Assembly: GCA_900554095.1 (NCBI GenBank)
Contig: USGC01000027.1
Span: forward strand, 1 to 14,762
Length of the DNA stretch: 14,762 nucleotides
DNA from: an uncultured bacterium
GTDB taxonomy: Bacteria > Cyanobacteriota > Vampirovibrionia > Gastranaerophilales > Gastranaerophilaceae
Direction of reading: 5' to 3'
A model generated the notes under the pieces. That model had not been told where the DNA came from and did no database searches. It worked only from the letters and a program-made list of their open reading frames with translations. Position numbers and translations under genes: made by a program. Below are positions 1 to 6,896 of the stretch, piece after piece (position 1 is the stretch's first letter; each line of letters starts with the position of its first letter).

Positions 1-4
1 AGAA

Positions 5-2170
5 TTAGTGGCAAAGTGAGCATTGGCCGCTGCAAGAGCAGTTGAGAGCTTCTTTAGCTTCTTCCATTCTTACTTTAATACGTCCGTCTACTGCAATGCC
101 TTCACCGGTTGCTTCGGAGATTAAGAGCGGGTTAATGTCAAGTTCGTCGATGAATTTGAAGTCATTAACAAGCTGTGATAATCTCAATAAAGTTTCCTTG
201 ATTTGATCGATTTGAGCCGGTTTTGTGCCTCTTGCGCCTTCTAGAAGTTTGTATGCTTTAACTGATTTAATCATTTCTTCAGCGTCAACGTCTGTCAAAG
301 GTGCAATTCTGAATGTTACGTCCTTCATAACTTCAACGAACACACCGCCTAAGCCGAACATCATCATCGGGCCGTATTGCGGGTCTGTTGCAACGCCGCA
401 AACCATTTCGCGGTTGCCTTTGACCATTTCCTGAATGATTACGCCTTCCAGACCTTCAAGCAAGCCTTTTGCTTCAAGTCTTTCAAGCAAGCCTTTGTAT
501 TCTTTTCTCAATTGTTCTTCTGATTTGATGTTTACAACAACACCGCCAACATCGGTTTTGTGTGAAGTTGTTTTTGAAGTCATTTTCATAACTACGGGAT
601 AGCCGATTGAGTTGCCGAGTTCAACAACTTCTTCTTCATTGGTTGCAAGACCGTATTTGCAAGCGCGGATTCCGTAAGCTTGAAGAACGTCGATTGATTC
701 TAATGTTGTCAATTGTGCTCTACCTTCAGCAAGTGAGCCTTTGATAATTTTTTCAACTTTAGCTCTGTCAACGTCGTAGCAAGGAATTTTGCCTTCAGGT
801 CTTTCAATCCAAAGTCTTTGCTGGTTCAATCTGTTCAAACCGTCAGCAGCCTGATCTGCATACATGAAGAACGGCATATTAACTTTCATATCAGAAAGTT
901 TTGTGAAGAATTCGTTCTTTGTCATAAATACACCGATAACCGGTTTTTCAGGGTGTTCAGCCTTAATTTCCATTAAAGCTTTTGCAACGTCAATGTCTTT
1001 TAGGCCCAAGAACGGCAAGTAAATTGTGATAATCATATCAACGTTTTCATCAGCAATAACTGTTTCAAGAGTTTGTTTGTAATGTTCGATAGGAGCTGAC
1101 GCAATCATGTCAATCGGGTTTTTAACAGACGCTGCTGACGGTAAGAAGCTTCTTAATTTGTCTTTTGTCGCGTCAGAAATTTTAGCCATCTGCATGCCGT
1201 ATTCGCAAACCGCGTCAGTGGCCATAATTCCGGGGCCGCCTGAGTTTGTAATAATTGCAACTCTGTCGCCTTTTGGTATCGGGCAGTTTGCAAAAACTTT
1301 TGCTGTTTCAAAAAGGTTTTGCAATGAGAATTCTCTGATAACACCTGATTGGTGAAGCAATGCTGCTGCGGCTTTGTCAGCGCCAGCAAGAGAACCTGTG
1401 TGAGAAGATGCAGCACTTGCGCCTGCTGCAGAACGGCCGGCTTTTAATGCCAAAATCGGTTTTTTCTTTGTAATTCTTGAAGCTAATTTTCTAAAGTTAG
1501 CCGGATTTTGAATTGATTCCATGTAAAGCAAGATCTGTTCAACATCTTCTTCATTTTCCCAGTATTCAAGTGCTGTTTCAGCGTTAACATCAGCCTGGTT
1601 GCCGATTGAAATGAATTGAGCAAAGCCAAGGTTTAAGTCTTTCAAAATGTTCAAAATACCGCCGCCGAGTGCGCCAGATTGAGATACAAAACCGATGTTT
1701 CCGCGTTCAGGTAAGCTTTCAGCAAAACATCCGTCCATACGGATATCAGGGTGAGTGTTTACAACGCCCAAGCAGTTCGGGCCAACACATCTCATGCCGT
1801 ATTCGCGAACTTTTGCCAATAATTGTTTTTCTGCTTCAGCGCCTTCCTTGCCGGTTTCTTTGAAGCCTGCTGTGATTATACACAAGCCTTTGATACCTTT
1901 TTGGTGGCACTGGTCAATTGTATCAAGTACAAATTTAGCGTTTACAACGATGATTGCCAAATCAACGTCGCCCGGAATTTCGTTAACGTTTGTATATGCC
2001 TGCAAACCTTCGATAATTCCGCCTTTTGGATTTACAGGGTATATTTTGCCGTTGAATTTGTATTCCTGTAGTCTTTTCATAATATCAGAACCGATGGTGT
2101 GTTCTTTTGTTGACGCACCGATAACTGCAATGGCTTTCGGTTTCATGATTTTGTCTAAATTACTGCTCAT
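5..2170 (-). CDS. ADP-forming acetate/acyl-CoA ligase, fused alpha-beta form
   Basis: Converts acyl-CoA, ADP and phosphate to the free acid, CoA and ATP by substrate-level phosphorylation in the cytoplasm, a typical last step of acetate-producing fermentation. Order seen: CoA-binding Rossmann domain (about 8-130, with AVIGAS near 15), succinyl-CoA-ligase-like domains (about 155-460), then an ATP-grasp domain (about 485-700). The phosphohistidine candidate is H257 in SHTGSLAG and its partner glutamate is E218 in YMES; both match the key alpha-subunit residues known from archaeal ACD enzymes. H537 in SHKTDVGG fits the second, beta-subunit histidine. At 721 residues it is a full-length fused enzyme. 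The start is supported by AAAGGA about 9 nt upstream. It lies 25 bp after the small paralogue gene and is probably last in that operon. The C-terminus carries an odd Cys-rich tail (C711, C713, C717, C720, H721). Local GC is higher than in the neighbouring small genes. Acyl preference (acetate versus branched or aryl acids) cannot be read from sequence. Confidence 0.93.
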   Translation of the reverse strand: MSSNLDKIMKPKAIAVIGASTKEHTIGSDIMKRLQEYKFNGKIYPVNPKGGIIEGLQAYTNVNEIPGDVDLAIIVVNAKFVLDTIDQCHQKGIKGLCIITAGFKETGKEGAEAEKQLLAKVREYGMRCVGPNCLGVVNTHPDIRMDGCFAESLPERGNIGFVSQSGALGGGILNILKDLNLGFAQFISIGNQADVNAETALEYWENEEDVEQILLYMESIQNPANFRKLASRITKKKPILALKAGRSAAGASAASSHTGSLAGADKAAAALLHQSGVIREFSLQNLFETAKVFANCPIPKGDRVAIITNSGGPGIMATDAVCEYGMQMAKISDATKDKLRSFLPSAASVKNPIDMIASAPIEHYKQTLETVIADENVDMIITIYLPFLGLKDIDVAKALMEIKAEHPEKPVIGVFMTKNEFFTKLSDMKVNMPFFMYADQAADGLNRLNQQRLWIERPEGKIPCYDVDRAKVEKIIKGSLAEGRAQLTTLESIDVLQAYGIRACKYGLATNEEEVVELGNSIGYPVVMKMTSKTTSHKTDVGGVVVNIKSEEQLRKEYKGLLERLEAKGLLEGLEGVIIQEMVKGNREMVCGVATDPQYGPMMMFGLGGVFVEVMKDVTFRIAPLTDVDAEEMIKSVKAYKLLEGARGTKPAQIDQIKETLLRLSQLVNDFKFIDELDINPLLISEATGEGIAVDGRIKVRMEEAKEALNCSCSGQCSLCH

Positions 2171-2195
2171 TTGTCGTCCTTTCTTTCTCTACAAA

Positions 2196-2627
2196 TTATA
2201 TTTCATTCTCATCTTGTAATGCTTCTTTAAATTTTTGTCCAAGGTTTTTAAAAAATTTTTTAAGTTTAACACCAAAGGAGTTATCGTGAATGCGTCGTTC
2301 ATAATTTATGATTGCGTTTTCAGCAGTGCTGTAGTAAGCATTAGGATCCTTTAGGCGTTCTTTATCTTTTTTAGGGATAGTATATATAAAATCAGGGGTT
2401 TTTCTGCCAAAATTTTTGGGGTTTTCAACTATAAAATCAATACAATTATAATTATAATTTTCTTTGATATATAAATCATACGGCTTGTCGGCAAACAATT
2501 TTTTTAGATTTGGAGCGGCTTCTCGTACAGCTTTTGCCGGTATTGCGCTTAAATCTCCAACGATAGCAACTCTGCCTTGAAATGCCTTTAAATTTTTATT
2601 TGTCGATGATATGTTCTCTACTTGCAT
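2196..2627 (-). CDS. Small protein of unknown function, paralogue A of a tandem pair
   Basis: I do not recognise this 143-residue protein. It is clearly related to the gene immediately upstream (2645-3025). Both have a polar N-terminus ending in F-x-G (F16-Q-G18 here), then an A-(L/A)-P-x-L helix, a K-P-(F/Y)-(N/D)-L-x-I strand (48-54 here), and a late helix with A-x-x-x-I-x-x-Y. The C-terminus (about 118-138) is lysine-rich and amphipathic. There is no membrane segment and no classical signal peptide. The start is supported by AAGGAAG 6-8 nt upstream. The gene follows its paralogue by 17 bp and precedes the acyl-CoA ligase by 25 bp, so all are probably co-transcribed. The F-x-G N-terminus recurs in other proteins of this window and may be a lineage-specific tag (inference). 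Confidence 0.8.
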   Translation of the reverse strand: MQVENISSTNKNLKAFQGRVAIVGDLSAIPAKAVREAAPNLKKLFADKPYDLYIKENYNYNCIDFIVENPKNFGRKTPDFIYTIPKKDKERLKDPNAYYSTAENAIINYERRIHDNSFGVKLKKFFKNLGQKFKEALQDENEI

Positions 2628-2644
2628 TTTTACTTCCTTTAAAA

Positions 2645-3025
2645 CTATTTAAAATATTTCGTAAGCTTGTCCAGCATTCTGTCAAAAAAGTTGCCGGGTT
2701 TGATGTACTGTTTATTGTAATCCCGGATAACGTGCTTGGCTGCTTCAACATATAATTCTGACGGATTTTTCGCTTTGTTTGTAACATAAGCTGTTACCTT
2801 TTTCTTATTTTGGGCAAGGTAGTCTTCTGTTTTTTGTGCGCTGATTTTTAAAACATCTCCGCAAAATCTGTCCTCTTGTATAATTAAGTTAAAAGGCTTT
2901 CTATAAATAATATCCCTTAATTTTGGAAGCGCTTTTTCTATATTATATGAAGCTTGCTGACTGAAAGCCCCCTGCATTAACGCGGTGCCTGTAAAATTTT
3001 GTTTAGAATTTGAGATAGCTTGCAT
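2645..3025 (-). CDS. Small protein of unknown function, paralogue B of a tandem pair
   Basis: A 126-residue protein with no recognisable family. The N-terminus is short and polar and ends in NFTG (10-13). A helix A-L-P-K-L (32-36) and strand K-P-F-N-L-I-I (43-49) follow, and the C-terminus is basic and amphipathic (about 110-126). These blocks align in order with the downstream gene at 2196-2627, so the two arose by tandem duplication and have diverged strongly. There is no transmembrane segment or hydrophobic signal peptide. Translation starts at ATG 8 nt after AAAGGAG. It sits 19 bp after the radical SAM gene and 17 bp before its paralogue, which points to one operon. Function is unknown. 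A small secreted or envelope-associated role is only a guess from the shared N-terminal motif. Confidence 0.8.
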   Translation of the reverse strand: MQAISNSKQNFTGTALMQGAFSQQASYNIEKALPKLRDIIYRKPFNLIIQEDRFCGDVLKISAQKTEDYLAQNKKKVTAYVTNKAKNPSELYVEAAKHVIRDYNKQYIKPGNFFDRMLDKLTKYFK

Positions 3026-3044
3026 TTATTTACTCCTTTTTTAG

Positions 3045-3668
3045 TTAGTAACCGTTTACAATCCACTCTCTCACTCTGAATTTTGCACCGAGATCTTGTG
3101 CAATTTTTTTGCAGGCGTCAAGGTCAAGATGTCTGCCTTTGTAACCTTCTACTACACTTGCAACAACGGATATATTTTCATCAGCACAGGATTTGATGAA
3201 TTTTTTGACTTCTTCGTATGCTTCATCAAACTTTGGCTTTGAAAGTTCATTATATTCTTCTTTTGTGGCACCGTTAAGACTTACGGAAAATTCGTCAACA
3301 AGTCCTTTGCATTCAGGTACAACGTTTCTTTTATAAACAAAATTTGCGTGTCCGTTAGTGTTTACTCTAATCTTGTTTTCAGGGTATTTTTCTTTTATGT
3401 ATTGAGCTGTTTGTTTGAGAACATCAAGCTTCATCATTGGCTCGCCGTAGCCGCAAAAAATTACTTCTTTAGAAGGTGTTTTGGCATATGTTTTTTCAAA
3501 CTGTTCAATAACATCCGCGGCTGTTGAATTTTCATTATCCAGCCATAGCTGTTGCCCGCAAACATCGTCTTTGTCATTTCTCAGGCAAAAAATACAATCG
3601 TTTGTACAGCGGTTGGTTAAATTAACATAAATTTTTCCATCTAATGTATAAACTAAAACGTTTGACAT
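3045..3668 (-). CDS. Small radical SAM protein, resembling the TatD-associated subfamily
   Basis: A radical SAM enzyme of 207 residues that should bind one [4Fe-4S] cluster and cleave S-adenosylmethionine. The cluster motif is C21-x3-C25-x2-C28 (NRCTNDCIFC). GYGEP (73-77) is the SAM amino-group-binding GGEP motif, and NTNG (103-106) and SVSLNGA (128-134) are later barrel strands. The opening (DGKIYVNLTNRCTNDC) and the short single-domain length resemble the TatD-linked radical SAM family (TIGR04038 style); that assignment is from memory and less certain than the superfamily. No TatD gene is in the window. The N-terminal half is a standard partial barrel with no extra SPASM cysteine cluster. 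The start follows AGGAAAGG by about 7 nt. It appears to be the first gene of the operon ending in the acyl-CoA ligase. The substrate is unknown. Confidence 0.85.
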   Translation of the reverse strand: MSNVLVYTLDGKIYVNLTNRCTNDCIFCLRNDKDDVCGQQLWLDNENSTAADVIEQFEKTYAKTPSKEVIFCGYGEPMMKLDVLKQTAQYIKEKYPENKIRVNTNGHANFVYKRNVVPECKGLVDEFSVSLNGATKEEYNELSKPKFDEAYEEVKKFIKSCADENISVVASVVEGYKGRHLDLDACKKIAQDLGAKFRVREWIVNGY

Positions 3669-3687
3669 GGCTTGCCTTTCCTATAAA

Positions 3688-3716
3688 ATTATCGCATGCT
3701 CAATATTAATTTACAA
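3688..3716 (-). promoter_or_regulatory. Sigma-70-type promoter for the radical SAM operon
   Basis: On the minus strand, a -35 TTGTAA (3711-3716) and a -10 GATAAT (3688-3693) are separated by exactly 17 bp. Predicted transcription starts near 3681, giving a leader of about 13 nt that contains the Shine-Dalgarno of the gene starting at 3668. Pattern match only. Confidence 0.55.
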
Positions 3717-3743
3717 GAGATATTGAAATTTTTCTATTTGTCG

Positions 3744-3749
3744 TATAAT
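3744..3749 (+). promoter_or_regulatory. -10 element of a probable leaderless promoter
   Basis: A consensus TATAAT lies seven bases before the ATG at 3757, so the predicted transcription start falls on or next to the start codon. TTGAAA at 3723-3728 could be the -35, but its 15-bp spacing is short. There is no Shine-Dalgarno between the -10 and the ATG, consistent with a leaderless mRNA. Confidence 0.5.
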
Positions 3750-3756
3750 TAAAGAT

Positions 3757-4278
3757 ATGATTAAAGATAATTTGAAAAATTTGGGGTATTTTCTTGTTAT
3801 ATTTGGAATTATAGCATTTTTTATGCGCTCATCTTATTTGGAGTGTTCTTCAGAGACTAATATGTGTAGAATTTATAAGCTTTTGGGTATTACAAAAAAA
3901 TTTAAGTATTCAAATGTTGAAAAATGTGTGCCTTCCGATGCTCTGGTTTCATATACCAAAAGTTTGGAGTATGATAAGAAAAAATTCCGAAGAAAATATT
4001 TAAAGGATTATAGCTATAAAGTGAAACAAGGTACGAAACAAATTTATTTTCCAGTTTTGATTTTTAATGAAGAAGTTTCAGGCAGTAGTTTAAAAAATTT
4101 CAAATTTGAAACTATACAGGGATTTAGTTCAAATTCTATTGAGACTTTATGTAACGACGTTAATAATCACGTATCATTTGAGTTTAAAAGTAATCCTTAT
4201 GGGCACGATTTATTTAATCAGTGGTATATTTTAATTATCATTGGCGGATTGTTTATCTTATTTGGAATATTTTTATAA
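3757..4278 (+). CDS. Small two-TM membrane protein of unknown function
   Basis: A 173-residue protein with one hydrophobic segment at each end (about 9-23 and 155-173) flanking a soluble, probably beta-rich middle with lysine-rich stretches. Four cysteines (C30, C37, C57, C132) lie between the membrane segments; the C30-C37 pair just after the first segment could form a disulphide if that part is extracytoplasmic. I cannot name a family. The layout vaguely recalls short bacterial PH-like membrane proteins, which is weak inference. It is very AT-rich (about 23% GC in the 60 bases at 3961-4020), unlike the acyl-CoA ligase. No ribosome binding site is visible and the start sits right behind a TATAAT box. 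Its TAA abuts the stop of the convergent gene with no spacer. Confidence 0.75.
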   Translation: MIKDNLKNLGYFLVIFGIIAFFMRSSYLECSSETNMCRIYKLLGITKKFKYSNVEKCVPSDALVSYTKSLEYDKKKFRRKYLKDYSYKVKQGTKQIYFPVLIFNEEVSGSSLKNFKFETIQGFSSNSIETLCNDVNNHVSFEFKSNPYGHDLFNQWYILIIIGGLFILFGIFL

Positions 4279-5844
4279 TTATTTCTTTTCATAAGAATAG
4301 TCTGCTGTGCCCGGAAATTCATCATGGCCGGTTTTTAGTTTCGTGATGTAGTATTGAAGTTTTGGGATGAGGGTTGAGAGGAATATTGCTGAAATCGCAA
4401 AACCTGAACCCCAGTTAAAGGCGTTTTTGCGGAAGTTGTCTTTTCTTACACTTTCAAGGAGTTCTTTTGTAACTTCTTTGCCTGATTTTTCTGCCTTTTT
4501 AATCACAAGTTCTATGTAATCAAGCATTTCTTGCTTAATTCCTTCAAGAGTGCTGCTTGATATGAATTTTAACGGGTTTTCAAATAGTGAAAGTTTTGAG
4601 GTCTCTGTAAATAAACGTTTTTCTTCTTTTGTTGCTATTCTGTAGACGTTTTGAAGAAATTCCGGATTGTTGATTGCGCCACCTGTAAAGATATCTTTTA
4701 TTTGATTTTTGGTTAAGATTCTTTGGCCGCAAAGTTCCGGTTGAAGTTTTGACATGCCTTCAGCCAGTTTGTTCAATTTGGTTAATTCAGCGCCTGTAAA
4801 TTCTTGTTTGATGATGTTTTTAAACTCGTCAACAGATATTATATTTTCGTTTTCTCGTAATACTCTGTCAAGAGTTGGCGAGATTTTGTATTTGTTTGAG
4901 CGGTTTCCGAGGACTTTTGTTTTAAATTTTTCAACTGACATTTTGTTTTGATTGTCTTTCAAAACTTCATTTAAATGATCGGTTACCTGTTGTGCAGCAA
5001 CAGGATCCAGGCGGGTCTTTTTGCCATCTTGAAGTCTGTTTAGAAACATTGCCATAACAGGCATGTTAAACATATAAAAATAACTTGAAGTTATATCGCG
5101 GAATAAAACCTCAGTACGTTCGTGATTGTTTCTTGCGCAAATCGCACGTCCGCCTGCAATTCCGACGTCTGTTGATAAAAGCTGGTATCTTGCGTCATTC
5201 TCAAAACTGTTTGCAAGCCCTAACAGAAGCTGGGTTGAGCCGCCTTCAAACGGCACCTGTTTTTTGTCTTTTGAGTTATTGATAAATTTATCAAATGAAT
5301 AGGTTTGGGCTGTGTTTGTCTGGGTTTGTGTCTCCGGTTTTGATTGTTTATTTTGCTCGCGTTTTTTGCGGAGTTTTTTTGTTATAGCCTGGTTAAGTTT
5401 TGGCACCGCAAAGCCCACAAGTACGTTGGCCAAAAGTATTGATGATATGGCTTTTCCAAATTTAAATTTAGCAATTTTCTTTTCTGCTTCTTCCAGGTTT
5501 TTGAAGTTAAACTTTTTCAAATAATTTTGTAAAGGATTATGCGCTGCGTCTTTTGCAACATCAAAGTTTGTTTCAGGAAGTTTCAGCATTTTTTTACCGA
5601 CAAACAGGTCGATTAGTCTGTTAAATCCGGCCACTCCGCTGAACCAGAAAGCCGCAGCTATCATTTCTTCTGTAATTCTTTCTCTGGCTTCGTCAAATCC
5701 ACCACGCTTATATGCTTGGTAGGTTCTGCCCCCTTCAACAAACGCTTCAAGCATTATTAACGGCACAATTGAACGGCTTGCAATTCCTTTTACAAACCTT
5801 TGTGAATAACTAAAATCTGATATGTTTTTAGGGGTTACTTGCAT
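4279..5844 (-). CDS. Large membrane-associated protein of unknown function with a repeated TM-PKLxxxIT motif
   Basis: I do not recognise this 521-residue protein. Hydrophobic stretches lie at about 24-36, 60-82, 132-147 and 482-493, with a long mostly helical soluble region between (about 165-470) and a Gln/Thr/Lys-rich linker at 158-182. A hydrophobic helix followed by P-K-L-x-x-x-I-T-K occurs twice, near each end (148-156 and 494-502), suggesting an internal duplication or two equivalent membrane anchors. The polar N-terminus runs into F17-V-K-G20, loosely like the F-x-G tag of other proteins here. The upstream Shine-Dalgarno is weak (AAGAAA). It is transcribed alone, divergently from 6039-6890. 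No catalytic motif is apparent. Probably a lineage-specific envelope protein (inference). Confidence 0.75.
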   Translation of the reverse strand: MQVTPKNISDFSYSQRFVKGIASRSIVPLIMLEAFVEGGRTYQAYKRGGFDEARERITEEMIAAAFWFSGVAGFNRLIDLFVGKKMLKLPETNFDVAKDAAHNPLQNYLKKFNFKNLEEAEKKIAKFKFGKAISSILLANVLVGFAVPKLNQAITKKLRKKREQNKQSKPETQTQTNTAQTYSFDKFINNSKDKKQVPFEGGSTQLLLGLANSFENDARYQLLSTDVGIAGGRAICARNNHERTEVLFRDITSSYFYMFNMPVMAMFLNRLQDGKKTRLDPVAAQQVTDHLNEVLKDNQNKMSVEKFKTKVLGNRSNKYKISPTLDRVLRENENIISVDEFKNIIKQEFTGAELTKLNKLAEGMSKLQPELCGQRILTKNQIKDIFTGGAINNPEFLQNVYRIATKEEKRLFTETSKLSLFENPLKFISSSTLEGIKQEMLDYIELVIKKAEKSGKEVTKELLESVRKDNFRKNAFNWGSGFAISAIFLSTLIPKLQYYITKLKTGHDEFPGTADYSYEKK

Positions 5845-6038
5845 AAAACAGTTTTTCTTTTATGTTTGAACATCTCTTATAATATCTCTGAATTTTAAAA
5901 CTTGCTATATTCATTTTAAATTTTAATACTTTGTTACAAGTTTTTTTTTTAATTTAAGAATTGTTAAAATTTACTTTGTCTTTATCAACAAAAAATCTTT
6001 TTATGTTTTTGCTATGATGAAAACGAAGGTGCGAAATT
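5845..6038. other. Divergent intergenic region, AT-rich
   Basis: A 194-bp spacer between two divergent membrane-protein genes. It contains a run of ten T at 5941-5950, a possible rightward extended -10 at 5903-5911 (TGC-TATATT) and a better one at 6010-6018. No open reading frame or convincing operator was found. Confidence 0.5.
6010..6018 (+). promoter_or_regulatory. Extended -10 promoter for the 6039 gene
   Basis: TGC followed by TATGAT forms an extended -10 element; no good -35 lies 16-18 bp upstream. Transcription would start near 6025, directly at the GAAGGTG ribosome binding site (6025-6031), giving a leader of about 14 nt. Confidence 0.45.
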
Positions 6039-6890
6039 ATGGATATAAGTCCTGTTCAAAATTTAAATATTAATCCTAATCTCAAGTTTACCCACAAAAA
6101 TAAACATCAAGTTATAAAACCTCATCAGGCTGATTTAAATCACAAAAAAAATAATTTGAAAGTTCGTTTAGGAGTTTTTGCAACAACTTTGCTAGGGGTT
6201 GCTTCTGCGCTTGCAATAATTTCTAAGCGCCAGGGGTTTTCCTTAAATCCTAAAAAGATTTTTTCTCAGCGCCCGCGTGATTGGGCTATTTTTAAAATTC
6301 ATAATAAGAAAAGACCTAACGATAAAGAACTTGATTTTAAAGAGGGTGAAATCATTTTAATGGCTGCGGGTTCCGTAGCGGGCGGATTATGCGGCGGATT
6401 TTTGTTTGACGATAAAAAGAACAGAAAAGCCAAAATTAAAGAATCTGTCAATCAAATGCTTGGCGATGTTGCAATTCCACTTTCTTTTGTTGCGCTTCCA
6501 ACCCGTGCTTACAAAAAATTTGAAAAACTCCCTCAGTTAAATACTAAGCATTTAAAATTAAAAAGTTTTTCAGAATTCGTACAAAATAATAGATTTTTAA
6601 GAATTCTCTGCCCTGTTGCTGTAAGCGGCGTAAGCCTCGGTTCAGGAATTATTGCCGGAAACAGGGTTTCCAATTTGATAAATGAAAAGGTTCACGGTGA
6701 AAAAGTTGAAAGAAAAATTAAAGTAACTGATTTTGCTCCGCATTTGGACGACGTGTGCCTTGCAGTTTCTCTTATGGCTGAAAAATCGCCTGTTGCTAGT
6801 ATAATTTCGCGCTTTGTACCGGCTGCGCTCTCTATTGCTGGTAATGAAGCCGGAAATGCTAAGGCTCATCATCATAAACCTCATGATTAA
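6039..6890 (+). CDS. Multi-pass membrane protein of unknown function
   Basis: A 283-residue protein that I cannot assign to a family. It has a polar Asn/Pro/Lys-rich N-terminus, then hydrophobic segments at about 42-62, 103-123 (Gly-rich), 138-155 and 187-207, with a weaker one near 250-268. After the fourth segment comes N-R-V-S-N-L-I-N-E-K-V (208-218), similar in pattern to the P-K-L-x-x-x-I-T motif after membrane helices in the divergent neighbour. A conserved-looking D-F-A-P-H-L-D-D-V block lies at 231-239, and the C-terminus is histidine-rich (HHHKPHD). The start is supported by GAAGGTG 7 nt upstream. It converges on the GH77 gene with only six bases between stop codons. The odd neighbour pair and shared motif suggest a common, perhaps structural, envelope role (inference). 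Confidence 0.75.
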   Translation: MDISPVQNLNINPNLKFTHKNKHQVIKPHQADLNHKKNNLKVRLGVFATTLLGVASALAIISKRQGFSLNPKKIFSQRPRDWAIFKIHNKKRPNDKELDFKEGEIILMAAGSVAGGLCGGFLFDDKKNRKAKIKESVNQMLGDVAIPLSFVALPTRAYKKFEKLPQLNTKHLKLKSFSEFVQNNRFLRILCPVAVSGVSLGSGIIAGNRVSNLINEKVHGEKVERKIKVTDFAPHLDDVCLAVSLMAEKSPVASIISRFVPAALSIAGNEAGNAKAHHHKPHD

Positions 6891-6896
6891 TTTAAT

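Noticed and set aside
1107..1355. Plus-strand open frame opposite the acyl-CoA ligase
   Set aside because: It is antisense to a strongly conserved gene, with no ribosome binding site or recognisable domain; the same holds for the other frames overlapping well-supported genes.
1755..2219. 154-codon plus-strand open frame opposite the start of the acyl-CoA ligase
   Set aside because: It is longer than most shadow frames, but it lies wholly over the conserved CoA-binding domain and its translation is a Cys/Phe/Ile-rich artefact of the antisense codons.
5897..5944. Inverted repeat AAAACTTG / CAAGTTTT followed by a T-run
   Set aside because: The stem is only 8 bp, AT-rich, with a 32-base loop, and lies between divergent genes where no terminator is needed; likely chance in AT-rich DNA.
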